From NCBI RefSeq assembly GCF_002420705.1, contig NZ_DIIM01000014.1:361-64360 (forward strand): a DNA stretch of 64,000 nt. Direction: 5' to 3'. Source of the stretch: Sphingobacterium sp. UBA5670 (lineage in GTDB: Bacteria > Bacteroidota > Bacteroidia > Sphingobacteriales > Sphingobacteriaceae). The notes under the pieces are model-generated. The model had not been told where the DNA came from and made no database searches. It saw only the letters and a list, made by a program, of their open reading frames with translations. Made by a program: the position numbers and the translations under genes. Of this stretch, positions 8,081 to 16,224 are shown piece by piece. Each line of letters starts with the position of its first letter. Within the stretch, counting starts at the first letter, position 1.

Positions 8081-10804
8081 ATGAAGCACATAAAACTATT
8101 GACTTTATCGATAGGACTGTTAGGAATGGGGACGACTTATGCGCAGACCACACCTACACTACCTATTAATACGATCGTAGAGCGAGTTCAGAAATATTTT
8201 CAAGTCTACCCAGTTGAAAAAGTACATTTGCATTTCGATAAACCGTATTATGCCGTAGGGGACACCCTTTGGTTTTCGACCTATTTATCCCGTAATCTAG
8301 CGGAATATGAGCCAAGTAAAATTGCTTATGTAGAAGTGTTAAATAGTCGTGATTCGCTTATTCAGACGCTTAGAATTCCGTTGGATAAAGGTGTAGGAAA
8401 TGGACAGATTGTACTGGATCCACAGTTTATGTCGCAGGACAATTATCGATTCAGAGGCTATACAAAATGGATGGCAAACTTTGATAACGCCTACTTTTTT
8501 AATAAAGTAGTCCCGATAGGTGATGTTATCAATAAAAAATTGATTACGAATATTGAATTCCAGAATAATATTGGAGGCAATAAAACCCAGGCTGTGATAC
8601 AGTTCCGCGACCGTACTGGAAAACCGATGATCAACTCAAAGATTAACTGGGAATTTGTCTCGGGATGGGAAACCTTCGATAAGGGAAAAGGTGAGACTGA
8701 TGGTCTGGGGAAAGTAACGATAAACTTATCCGCGAAAGAAAAGGAAAATCTGGAGAAAGGGCAACTGAAAATTAGCATTCAGGAGAATAAAAATGAGAAG
8801 CCACTGTCGAGCTCTTTCTTGCTTAAAAATGCTTTATGGGATGCTGATGTACAATTTTTTCCTGAGGGGGGAGATATCATCGCCGGACTGGCAAAAAAAG
8901 TTGCCTTTAAAGCCGTTGGATCTGATGGAAAGGGACTCAAGGTAAAAGGCAGTATTTTGGACTCGAAAGGCAAGTCTATTGCCGAGTTTGAAGACTTTGG
9001 AACGGGCATGGGATATTTTTCTCTTCTACCGCTTGCCGGGGAAAACTATCAAGCTGTCGTAAAGTTTGAGAACGGGCAGGAACGTAAATATAAATTGCCC
9101 GCTGTTGTCAACGATAAGGCCAATGTGGTTTTTGTGAAACAGGATGCCACGAATGCAGAATTTGCAGTAGTGACCAGCGAAGAAAATTTTACGAAAAATC
9201 CGGGCCACTCTTATTATGTTTTGGTTCAGTCGAATGGCCATCTCTGTTTTGGTGCTCAGGTAAATTTAAAATCTTCTTCGGCTTTGGTCAATATTCCCAA
9301 AGAGCGTCTGCCAAATGGTATTGTCCAGGTAACCTTATTGAGTCCTGATGGAAAACCGATTAGCGAACGCCTGGCCTTTGTTCAAAGTGAAAAGCTTTTA
9401 AATATTCAGGTGACTAGCGATAAACAAAGTTACAAGGCAAAAGACTTGGTTAATCTAAAACTTGCTGTCGACAATAATGGACAGAAATTTCCGGGAAGTT
9501 ACTCTGTAGCTGTAATTGACGAATCAAAAGTCCCTTACAACGATCAGGCAGATCTATCCATTGTGAGCAACTTTCTGTTGACTTCGGACCTGAAAGGAAA
9601 TGTGGAAAATCCAAATGCTTATTTCGATGAGAAAAATCCCAACCGGGATAAAGCTTTGGATGCCTTATTAATGACACAGGGCTATCGTCGTTTCGATTAT
9701 CCAACGCTGATAGCAGAGAAGTTGCCACAGATCAGTTTTCTTCCAGAACAAGGGATTGAATTGTCGGGTATCCTTCGTATGAATACCGGGCGTCCTTATC
9801 CAAATGGTGGGTTACTATTATCTGTACCTTCCCGTAATATAAAAAAGGACGTGTATACAGATCAGAATGGACGATTTACATTTAAGGATCTTGTGTTCCC
9901 AGATTCGTCCAAAGTAACGGTTAATGCCCGATCGAATGACAATTACCGAAGCTTGGTTATTAATATGGATCAGAGCTTTTACCCCGAGATCGATAAGAAT
10001 AATGGATATAAGAGTTATTTTGTACCTAATATAGACCAAGCTTTTGCTCCTTATTTGGCAAATAGCCGAAAGGAATATCGAAAATCGATTCTGTTAGATG
10101 AGGTGGAAGTGACGGCCGTAGTGAAAAAGGTAATCACCAATAAAGATTTTCCTTCGATTTCGGGGCTGTCCATGCCGGAACATCGTATTGAGCCTGAGCG
10201 TTTGACGGGCTGTAATGTGTTGACGATGTGTCTTCAAACGGTATTGACAGGCATTACTTATGATCCGCAGACATTGAAATATTATGTTTCCCGCGACTAT
10301 AACGCGGGTGGACGTACGCCGGTTCAATTCTTCTTAAACGGTATGGCTATTGACGAACCTGGATTGAATAGCATCAACGTCGCGGATATCGAAGGTATCG
10401 AAATCTTCTTACGTGATGAATTGGGTACAGTCTCCAGAATGTATCAAAACAATGGTGTTGTGTCAATCTATACGAAGAAAGTAGAAGCGAAGAAACCACG
10501 CATGTCACTGAGTGAGATTGAAAGCATGTTGCCTAAATCAAATGTAATCGATATGTATCCGTTGGGTTATATTAAAGAACGGAAATTCTATGTTCCAAAA
10601 TATGATACGCCGGAAAGAAAAGCTGTAAACGATTTGAGAACGACCATTTATTGGAATCCTAAAGTCTCGATTACGGAAACAGGGGAAGCTGCTGTTCAGT
10701 TTTTTAACGCTGATGGAAATGGAAACTACAAGGTAATCGTTGAAGGAATGGATCAGACAGGAAATATTGGCCGTAAGGTTATGAATTATCGCGTTCAGCC
10801 ATAA
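8081..10804 (+). CDS. Large secreted protein with MG2-like and TonB-plug-like domains
   Basis: A 907-residue exported protein. The ATG at 8081 begins a clean signal peptide (MKHIKLLTLSIGLLGMGTTYAQ); an upstream in-frame TTG is unlikely to be the start. VHLHFDKPYYAVGDTLWFS near residue 47 is the entry motif of an alpha-2-macroglobulin MG2-type beta domain, followed by further beta-rich domains. A carboxypeptidase-regulatory-like segment lies around 570-640. Near 690-800 there is a plug-like domain (DEVEVTAVVKK, later TPVQFFLNGMAIDEP and VVSIYTKK) as in TonB-dependent receptors, but no following beta-barrel. Such proteins are widespread in Bacteroidota and are thought to act at the outer membrane. 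The specific function is unknown. A strong terminator follows. Confidence 0.75.
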   Translation: MKHIKLLTLSIGLLGMGTTYAQTTPTLPINTIVERVQKYFQVYPVEKVHLHFDKPYYAVGDTLWFSTYLSRNLAEYEPSKIAYVEVLNSRDSLIQTLRIPLDKGVGNGQIVLDPQFMSQDNYRFRGYTKWMANFDNAYFFNKVVPIGDVINKKLITNIEFQNNIGGNKTQAVIQFRDRTGKPMINSKINWEFVSGWETFDKGKGETDGLGKVTINLSAKEKENLEKGQLKISIQENKNEKPLSSSFLLKNALWDADVQFFPEGGDIIAGLAKKVAFKAVGSDGKGLKVKGSILDSKGKSIAEFEDFGTGMGYFSLLPLAGENYQAVVKFENGQERKYKLPAVVNDKANVVFVKQDATNAEFAVVTSEENFTKNPGHSYYVLVQSNGHLCFGAQVNLKSSSALVNIPKERLPNGIVQVTLLSPDGKPISERLAFVQSEKLLNIQVTSDKQSYKAKDLVNLKLAVDNNGQKFPGSYSVAVIDESKVPYNDQADLSIVSNFLLTSDLKGNVENPNAYFDEKNPNRDKALDALLMTQGYRRFDYPTLIAEKLPQISFLPEQGIELSGILRMNTGRPYPNGGLLLSVPSRNIKKDVYTDQNGRFTFKDLVFPDSSKVTVNARSNDNYRSLVINMDQSFYPEIDKNNGYKSYFVPNIDQAFAPYLANSRKEYRKSILLDEVEVTAVVKKVITNKDFPSISGLSMPEHRIEPERLTGCNVLTMCLQTVLTGITYDPQTLKYYVSRDYNAGGRTPVQFFLNGMAIDEPGLNSINVADIEGIEIFLRDELGTVSRMYQNNGVVSIYTKKVEAKKPRMSLSEIESMLPKSNVIDMYPLGYIKERKFYVPKYDTPERKAVNDLRTTIYWNPKVSITETGEAAVQFFNADGNGNYKVIVEGMDQTGNIGRKVMNYRVQP

Positions 10805-10892
10805 GGTATAACAAAAGTTCTTTCTGATCAATAATCGGGTGCAACGAGCGCCTGGATACCTAAGCGTAAAACAAGAATCAATAAAACAGATA

Positions 10893-10950
10893 TTTTAAAC
10901 AGAAAACGCTGTTCCCAGTCAAAGAGAACAGCGTTTTCTGTTTTAAAAAA
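10893..10950 (+). terminator. Rho-independent terminator after the MG2/plug gene
   Basis: A long stem of about 20 bp (core ACAGAAAACGCTGTTC against GAACAGCGTTTTCTGT) with a short loop near 10915-10924, ending in TTTT and an A tract. Confidence 0.85.
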
Positions 10951-10952
10951 AA

Positions 10953-11055
10953 CACCTCCTTGATGGGCAAGGAGGTGCTAACTAACCAATTATAAACCTA
11001 AATTATGAAAAGTATTTTGTCGCTTTTTAAAAGCGCTAATATTCTTATTTGTTAA
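10953..11055 (+). other. Second hairpin followed by a leader-like mini-ORF
   Basis: CACCTCCTTG and CAAGGAGGTG (10953-10962 and 10969-10978) form a perfect 10-bp stem. A start codon at 11005 within AACCTAAATTATG opens a 16-codon frame that ends at 11055. Hairpin plus short spacer plus ATG resembles the 5' leader of a Bacteroidota surface-protein gene, but no long gene follows. It may be a remnant or a short leader RNA; a function is not supported. Confidence 0.3.
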
Positions 11056-11129
11056 GTATATTTCAAATCCTATGCCAAATTGAATAAGTGACAGATTTGG
11101 CAGATTTTTATTGATTTAACCTGACTATT

Positions 11130-11711
11130 CTATTTGTTCAGATGAAAATAACATTGCCTGCAGCGCGGTTCGTAGGCTTCTTTTTCACCTAAAAGTACCG
11201 TTGCTGTATCGTTTGTCAGGCGATAGGAATAATTTGCAGGAGCGCCGCATTGCATGCATACTGCATGTACCTTGGTTACATGTTCAGCAACTGCCATCAG
11301 ATTGGGAATTGGCCCAAATGGCTGCCCCTGATAATCCATATCCAGGCCGGCGACAATTACCCGAATGCCACTGTTTGCCAATTTGACACATACTTCTGTC
11401 AAACCGTCATCAAAAAATTGTGCTTCATCAATTCCGACGACTTGCGTTGATGAACTCAGCAGTAGGATAGCGGAAGAATGGTCGACAGGTGTCGATGGTA
11501 TGCTATTGCTATCGTGTGAAACAACCAATTTCTCATCGTATCGCTTATCAACGGCTGGCTTAAAGATTTCGACATTTAGACGTGCATATTGTGCTCTTTT
11601 TAGCCTGCGGATCAATTCTTCTGTCTTACCCGAGAACATCGAGCCACAGATGATTTCAATGCTACCATATTGAGCGGGGCGCAAAGCCAAATTATGTTCG
11701 GAAAAAAGCAT
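11130..11711 (-). CDS. tdk: Thymidine kinase (type II)
   Basis: Salvage enzyme that phosphorylates thymidine with ATP in the cytoplasm. The P-loop GSMFSGKT lies at about residues 24-31 of 193. The DEAQFF motif near 96-101 is the Mg-binding/lasso region. Two CxxC pairs (CMQC and CRQC) near the C-terminus form the zinc site of the type II family. The length is normal. It is transcribed convergently to the MG2/plug gene, and its start faces the unknown acidic protein gene at 11946. Confidence 0.96.
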   Translation of the reverse strand: MLFSEHNLALRPAQYGSIEIICGSMFSGKTEELIRRLKRAQYARLNVEIFKPAVDKRYDEKLVVSHDSNSIPSTPVDHSSAILLLSSSTQVVGIDEAQFFDDGLTEVCVKLANSGIRVIVAGLDMDYQGQPFGPIPNLMAVAEHVTKVHAVCMQCGAPANYSYRLTNDTATVLLGEKEAYEPRCRQCYFHLNK

Positions 11712-11945
11712 TTGATTAATTTAATTTTGCCGGAAGGTCTGCAAATAAGGTGATATTTGTAAAATGACCTCCTATTATATTCTGTTTTTGACGCTGCTAA
11801 TATCAGAATTAAATATTAAATTTGGGTAGCAAAAAAGTGAATGTAAATCCAAATATTTAAAAATCAAAGGATTGAGTTTTCCACTTTTCGGCCGCTTCAA
11901 GGTATAAGTATTATAAATGATTAATTGGTGATTTCAAACAGAATT

Positions 11946-12965
11946 ATGGGTACTAAAGAGGAAATTTTTAATAAGATAGGTGATTTATTACAGGATTTAA
12001 ATGGACAGTATCTGACCTTGTCAGAGCAAGGGAATTTGTCCGGAATTAACGAATTAGTAACATTGGAAGCTAAGGCACAAGCTGTAACAGCATATATAAC
12101 TTTACTCAAGACAAAGGCCGTTCTTCAGGAAAATCAGTCGCAGCGTACATTAAGTACTGCGGCGCTGGAAAGTAAAAAGATTGGATTTAACGACTATTTT
12201 ACCCCTCCTTCTACCCTCAGAGCATCAGCACAGCAGACTGTCGCTGAACATCAAGATAAAGCAGCTGAGGAAGTTCAGCCGGTTGAAGATTTCAACCGTA
12301 GTAATGAAGATAGCATTGTGGTAAACGAAGAAACCATCGTGGGGGATAAAGAAGCCCAAGTTGTTTCAGAAAGTGAACCTGTAGAATCGAAAGAGCCTAG
12401 TTCTGCAATTGTTGAACCTGTCGTTCCTCCTGTTGCTGCAACACCACCGGTTTTTACAGATGCCCCAGTGGATGAATTAGCTTATCAGGCAGAAAAGAAA
12501 ATCACTGAGCAAGTTGAAGAACCTACTGTCGTGGTTACAGAAGTGATCGAAGAACCAAAAGAAGTTGTTATTGAACAACCGAAGGAGATTCTTATTCAGG
12601 AAGAAATTAACACGGTCGTTGAGGAGGTTCCTGCTAGGCCCTTGACCTTAAATGAAATTATCTCTCAACAGAAACAGGCTGGTGTGCAGAACCGCGTTTA
12701 TCAGGTTAATCAATCTGGAAGTGCCGATAAGCTGACCGATATCAAAACGGGCATTAGCTTAAATGATAAACTCCTTTTTATTAAAGATTTGTTTAATGGC
12801 TATAGTTTGGCTTATAGTGAAGCTATCGAATTATTAAACAGGTTTACAAGTTATGCGGAAGCGGATGCATTTTTGCAGACGAATTATGCCATTAAGAATA
12901 AGTGGGCAGATAAACCGCATACCGTCGAAAAATTATACAATGTCCTGCGTAGAAGATATAATTAG
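11946..12965 (+). CDS. Acidic protein of unknown function
   Basis: The 339-residue product starts at the ATG at 11946 (MGTKEEIFNKIGDLL); the upstream TTG in frame is less likely. Residues about 1-60 look helical. Residues about 85-235 are low-complexity, rich in Glu, Val and Pro, and probably disordered. The last 75 residues (from NEIISQQKQAGVQNR, then LNDKLLFIKDLFNGYS) form a compact helical segment that looks conserved. There is no signal peptide, membrane helix or recognisable catalytic motif. The layout of two helical ends joined by an acidic linker suggests a scaffold or adaptor, which is inference only. Confidence 0.7.
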   Translation: MGTKEEIFNKIGDLLQDLNGQYLTLSEQGNLSGINELVTLEAKAQAVTAYITLLKTKAVLQENQSQRTLSTAALESKKIGFNDYFTPPSTLRASAQQTVAEHQDKAAEEVQPVEDFNRSNEDSIVVNEETIVGDKEAQVVSESEPVESKEPSSAIVEPVVPPVAATPPVFTDAPVDELAYQAEKKITEQVEEPTVVVTEVIEEPKEVVIEQPKEILIQEEINTVVEEVPARPLTLNEIISQQKQAGVQNRVYQVNQSGSADKLTDIKTGISLNDKLLFIKDLFNGYSLAYSEAIELLNRFTSYAEADAFLQTNYAIKNKWADKPHTVEKLYNVLRRRYN

Positions 12966-12974
12966 ATAATCAAT

Positions 12975-13005
12975 AAAAAAGCTCTAGCGACACTAGAGCT
13001 TTTTT
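12975..13005. terminator. Bidirectional rho-independent terminator
   Basis: AAAAAAGCTCTAG and CTAGAGCTTTTTT form a perfect stem with the five-base loop CGACA. It lies between convergent genes and can serve both. Confidence 0.9.
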
Positions 13006-13026
13006 ATTGCTCTTTATTTTGTGCTT

Positions 13027-13653
13027 TTAGCTCAATTGAAATTGTAGCCAATCATTTCCTTCATGACCATAAACAAAATATTTTGGCTGAAGGATTTCCG
13101 CCAAGGATTCGAGCATACCTAAATAATTATATCCGGGATTCTGTGCAAATTGCTGATCGGTCATAATAAAGACTTGGTCAAGCTCAATAGCTTTTGAGGA
13201 AGCAATAGCGGGCATATCCAATAATTGTGGAATATTCATGAAAGTGCCTTCCCCCTGGGCAATCACAATGATTTTATCGGCTTCATCTTCCGTTGTAACT
13301 GGAACTCCGCCAGCTATTTTGATGGATTCTTGTAGATAAGCAGAGCGGTTTACTTCCAAGGGTTGTATCTGATCCAATACCAAAACTTTCGGTCTATCTG
13401 TCGCTGAGATAAATTTAAGCTTATGGATAAGAATACTAGTTTCGTCTTCAATTTTTTCAACCAGTTCCGCTATTTTGTCGTGAGCGTCGAGATGGGTCCC
13501 GATACTTTTGACATAGGAAATCATATCATCGATGTCGATAAGTTGCGGACGTTCTGAAATTAATTTACCATAAGTTTCAGTTGGAATAGCTGCCGCATTG
13601 AGACCCAACTGGTCCAAAATATGGGCGACTAATTTTTCTTGATTGCTTTGCAT
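13027..13653 (-). CDS. BtuF-like periplasmic-binding-protein domain, cytoplasmic form
   Basis: The 208-residue product starts at the CAT at 13651-13653 (MQSNQEKLVAHIL). An open frame continues 65 codons upstream, but that extension overlaps the ybaB start and a repeat element, so I reject it. The segment DRPKVLVLDQIQPLEVNRS resembles the start of the second lobe in BtuF/FecB-type substrate-binding proteins, and the end PGYNYLGMLESLAEILQP matches their C-terminus. No signal peptide is visible and the first lobe is short. It is therefore an intracellular relative, perhaps binding a corrinoid or metal chelate; the ligand is unknown. Confidence 0.65.
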   Translation of the reverse strand: MQSNQEKLVAHILDQLGLNAAAIPTETYGKLISERPQLIDIDDMISYVKSIGTHLDAHDKIAELVEKIEDETSILIHKLKFISATDRPKVLVLDQIQPLEVNRSAYLQESIKIAGGVPVTTEDEADKIIVIAQGEGTFMNIPQLLDMPAIASSKAIELDQVFIMTDQQFAQNPGYNYLGMLESLAEILQPKYFVYGHEGNDWLQFQLS

Positions 13654-13680
13654 GCTGCAAAAATACAAAACCTTCATGAC

Positions 13681-13740
13681 TTCGCAGATACCAAGAGCAA
13701 TGAAAGCGAACTGAAGGTTCTTTCTGGCCAATAAGATCAG
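13681..13740. repeat. Dispersed 60-bp repeat, copy A
   Basis: About 80 percent identical by eye to 14855-14914. The shared core reads CAATGAAAGCG, then ACTGAAG, TCTTTCTGG and CAATAA with single-base changes. GAAAG and CTTTC inside it can pair, giving a small stem. It lies between the BtuF-like gene and ybaB. Confidence 0.65.
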
Positions 13741-13837
13741 ACACTTTCGGAAAGAAGGGGAGTATTGGCGAAAGTAAATTAGCAATAGTAGGTATGCTGA
13801 GATTTTCGTAAATTGGCCTGAAATAAATGATATAAAT

Positions 13838-14143
13838 ATGTTTGACAAATTATTTCAAGCGCAGCAAAAAGCGGAAGAAATCAAGAAAAGATTGGATTCA
13901 ATTTCTGTATCTGGCGAAGTGGAAGGCGGTTTGATCCGTGTGGTAGCGACAGCGAACAAAGAGATAAAAGAGGTTACTATCGATCCTGTATTTTTATCAA
14001 ACGCAGATAAGGAAGAATTGGAGGAGTTGCTTGTGGTTGCTTTGAATAAAGCAATTGCACAGGCGGAGAATATCAGTCAGGCTGAAATGCAGGCTGCGAG
14101 CAAGGATATGTTGGGTGGATTAGGTGGTTTATTTAATCAATAG
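13838..14143 (+). CDS. YbaB/EbfC-family nucleoid-associated protein
   Basis: A 101-residue DNA-binding protein of the YbaB/EbfC family, which acts as a dimer on the chromosome. The N-terminal helix (MFDKLFQAQQKAEEIKKRL), the central strand-rich part with TIDPVFL, the Glu-rich helix, and the Gly-rich end MLGGLGGLF are typical. Unlike many bacteria it is not next to dnaX or recR here. It lies 10 bases upstream of the UPF0173 hydrolase gene and is probably co-transcribed with it. Confidence 0.93.
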   Translation: MFDKLFQAQQKAEEIKKRLDSISVSGEVEGGLIRVVATANKEIKEVTIDPVFLSNADKEELEELLVVALNKAIAQAENISQAEMQAASKDMLGGLGGLFNQ

Positions 14144-14153
14144 CGATATTATC

Positions 14154-14837
14154 ATGAAAGCGACTTATTACGGACAATCTTGTGTAGAGTTTGATTTTGA
14201 AGGAACAAAGGTTCTTGTGGATCCATTTGTGACTTATAATCCGCTAGCAAAGGAAATTGATGTGAATGCAATTAGACCGGATTATATCTTTTTAAGCCAT
14301 GGTCATCAAGATCATGTGGCCGATATGGCAACAATCCAAAAGAATAGCCAAGCGACGGTTCTGGCAATTGTTGAAACTGCCGATTGGGTGAGAAGACAAG
14401 GGGTTCCTGACGATAAGGTGATCGAGTTTAATTTAGGCGGGACGGTGCAGCTTCCGTTTGGTTCGGTAAAGATGGTGTATGCCGCACATACCAATAGTAC
14501 TCCGGATGGTCAATATGGTGGTTTCCCAGTAGGATTTGTCTTTAATGTACAAGGCAAACGCATCTATTTCGCTGGTGATACGGCTTTGACCATGGAAATG
14601 AAACTACTGGCCGATATGAACTTAGATTGGGCATTTTTGCCAATTGGCGGGCATTATACGATGGACGTGGATGACGCGATCAAAGCGGCTGAGTTTGTTA
14701 ATTGCGCGCGCGTAGTTGGTATTCATTATGATTCTTTCCCTCCAATTACGATTGATAAACAGCAGGCATTGGATAAATTTCAAAATGAGGATATTTCATT
14801 GTCTTTGCCGAAAATCGGTGAGACATTCGACCTATAA
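14154..14837 (+). CDS. UPF0173-type metallo-beta-lactamase-fold hydrolase
   Basis: A 227-residue cytoplasmic metal-dependent hydrolase. The ATG at 14154 gives the family N-terminus MKATYYGQSCVEF; the ten extra upstream codons overlap ybaB. The zinc motif SHGHQDHVAD lies near residues 46-55, FAGDTALT near 140, and a late GIHYDSFPP provides the last His ligand. Substrates of UPF0173 proteins are not established. A terminator lies about 75 bases downstream, after a dispersed repeat. Confidence 0.92.
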   Translation: MKATYYGQSCVEFDFEGTKVLVDPFVTYNPLAKEIDVNAIRPDYIFLSHGHQDHVADMATIQKNSQATVLAIVETADWVRRQGVPDDKVIEFNLGGTVQLPFGSVKMVYAAHTNSTPDGQYGGFPVGFVFNVQGKRIYFAGDTALTMEMKLLADMNLDWAFLPIGGHYTMDVDDAIKAAEFVNCARVVGIHYDSFPPITIDKQQALDKFQNEDISLSLPKIGETFDL

Positions 14838-14854
14838 AACAAAAGCTTCCTAAT

Positions 14855-14914
14855 TTCGCGGACCAACGCAATGAAAGCGGACTGAAGACTCTTTCTGGGC
14901 AATAACAATTTCAG
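14855..14914. repeat. Dispersed 60-bp repeat, copy B
   Basis: Second copy of the element at 13681-13740, in the same orientation. It lies between the stop of the UPF0173 gene and its terminator. Both copies start with TTCGC and end with CAG. Confidence 0.65.
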
Positions 14915-14948
14915 ATAAAAAAGCCGGATTTAATCCGGCTTTTTTATC
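14914..14948. terminator. Bidirectional rho-independent terminator
   Basis: GATAAAAAAGCCGGA and TCCGGCTTTTTTATC form a near-perfect stem with a short loop, between the convergent UPF0173 and LpxH-like genes. Confidence 0.92.
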
Positions 14949-14978
14949 TACGATGAATTTAGACGGATCTCCTGTTTA

Positions 14979-15806
14979 TCACGACGATATCACAATCTTT
15001 TTAAGATCCTCAAGACTGAAAAGAGGGATATCAATAATTTTATTCTTCAGAATCTGCTCTTTGTTCTCCTCAAAATAAAACAGCTTCCATTCGCCATTTT
15101 TATATTCTAGACTACTGAGATTTTCGATCCAGTCGCCTGAGTTCATATAGGTACAGGTTCCTTTTCTGGTAATGACTTCTTTGATTTGAGGCTGATGAAT
15201 GTGTCCGCAGATGACGAAATCATAATTTTTTTCAATTGCCAGTTCAGTAGCTGTATGTTCAAAATCCGATATATATTTAACTGCTTTTTTTACTGAGTTT
15301 TTGATCTTTTTGGAGAGTGAATACTTTTCTTTACCCATTTTGTCCAGGCAATAATTAATCACATTATTGAGCTGAATAAGCTTGTCATATCCCCAGCCAC
15401 CCAGTTTGGCCAGCCATTTCGAATGGTGAATGGATGCGTCGAATACGTCCCCATGAAAGATCCAGACTTTTTGATTATTGAGTGAGAGAAGCAGTTTATT
15501 GCTCAGCTTGATATTACCTAATTTGAGGTCGGTAAACTTACGTAGCATTTCATCGTGGTTGCCTGTAATGTAATGTACTTCTGTACCCGAGGAACTCATA
15601 TCAATAATTTTTTTGATGACTTTGAGATGTTCCTGTGGGAAATAGCTCTTTTTAAATTGCCAAATGTCTACGATGTCTCCATTCAATATCAGTATTTTGG
15701 GAGATACGGACTCTAAGTAAAGTAAAAGCTCTTTCGCTCTACTCCCGTAGGTACCGAGGTGTAAATCTGAGATTACAAGTATATCAAGGCTTCTTTTCAT
15801 TTGCAA
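14979..15806 (-). CDS. UDP-2,3-diacylglucosamine diphosphatase-like metallophosphoesterase (LpxH family)
   Basis: A 275-residue calcineurin-like phosphoesterase. It shows the two-metal motif set SDLHLG (near residue 14), NGDIVDIW, GNHDE, FHGDVFD and a late GHIHQPQ. This arrangement and the size match the LpxH-like branch that hydrolyses UDP-2,3-diacylglucosamine in lipid A synthesis; other members of this branch have different substrates, so the exact reaction is inferred. The start could also be the second Met at 15800. It stands alone between two terminators. Confidence 0.82.
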   Translation of the reverse strand: MQMKRSLDILVISDLHLGTYGSRAKELLLYLESVSPKILILNGDIVDIWQFKKSYFPQEHLKVIKKIIDMSSSGTEVHYITGNHDEMLRKFTDLKLGNIKLSNKLLLSLNNQKVWIFHGDVFDASIHHSKWLAKLGGWGYDKLIQLNNVINYCLDKMGKEKYSLSKKIKNSVKKAVKYISDFEHTATELAIEKNYDFVICGHIHQPQIKEVITRKGTCTYMNSGDWIENLSSLEYKNGEWKLFYFEENKEQILKNKIIDIPLFSLEDLKKIVISS

Positions 15807-16162
15807 TAAATTTGTTTATTCATCTACATCTCCAAAGATGTCTAAACCTTTGTTGATTTTTGTTGTCCTTTTGCCTTTGGAGGACTTTATTTCACCTCCA
15901 GCGGATTTGTCTGCAATGAATCGATCATGAACTGTTTATTCTACCGGTTTTTCGCTTAAATAAGCCACGATTTCTCATTCGATAAATCTATTATCTTCTT
16001 TTACAAAAAAAGGATACTTTTATTTTGTACCCATGAAATTCCTGTTATTAAATCATTAAAATGTCGTGTAAAACGGTGTGAATTAGTTTATTGTAATTTA
16101 ATATTAGGGAAAACCCGGGAAGCGGGATAGTCTAACGTATAGGAAGAACGGGGCCATGATAA
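15807..16162. other. Intergenic region with a broken coding trace on the minus strand
   Basis: No intact gene is seen. On the minus strand one frame from 16013 to 15816 reads protein-like but is cut by TGA at 15975-15977 and TAA at 15936-15938. Its last open part, 39 codons ending in GLDIFGDVDE, stops just before the LpxH-like gene and has no ATG, GTG or TTG start. It may be the remains of a small gene or chance. The promoter of the LpxH-like gene should also lie here. Confidence 0.35.
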
Positions 16163-16194
16163 ACGAAAAAAGGTATCCAATTGTTATTGGATAC
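16163..16194 (-). terminator. Terminator after the GlcNAc kinase gene
   Basis: GGTATCCAAT (16172-16181) and ATTGGATACC (16185-16194) form a perfect stem. On the minus strand it is followed by a run of six T residues. Confidence 0.85.
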
Positions 16195-16224
16195 CTTCAA
16201 GTATGTTAAAGATTATTTTCCTTT

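Noticed and set aside
13654..13848. N-terminal extension of the BtuF-like gene to 13848
   Set aside because: It overlaps the ybaB start and the dispersed repeat, and the extra residues do not look like a conserved domain or a good signal peptide.
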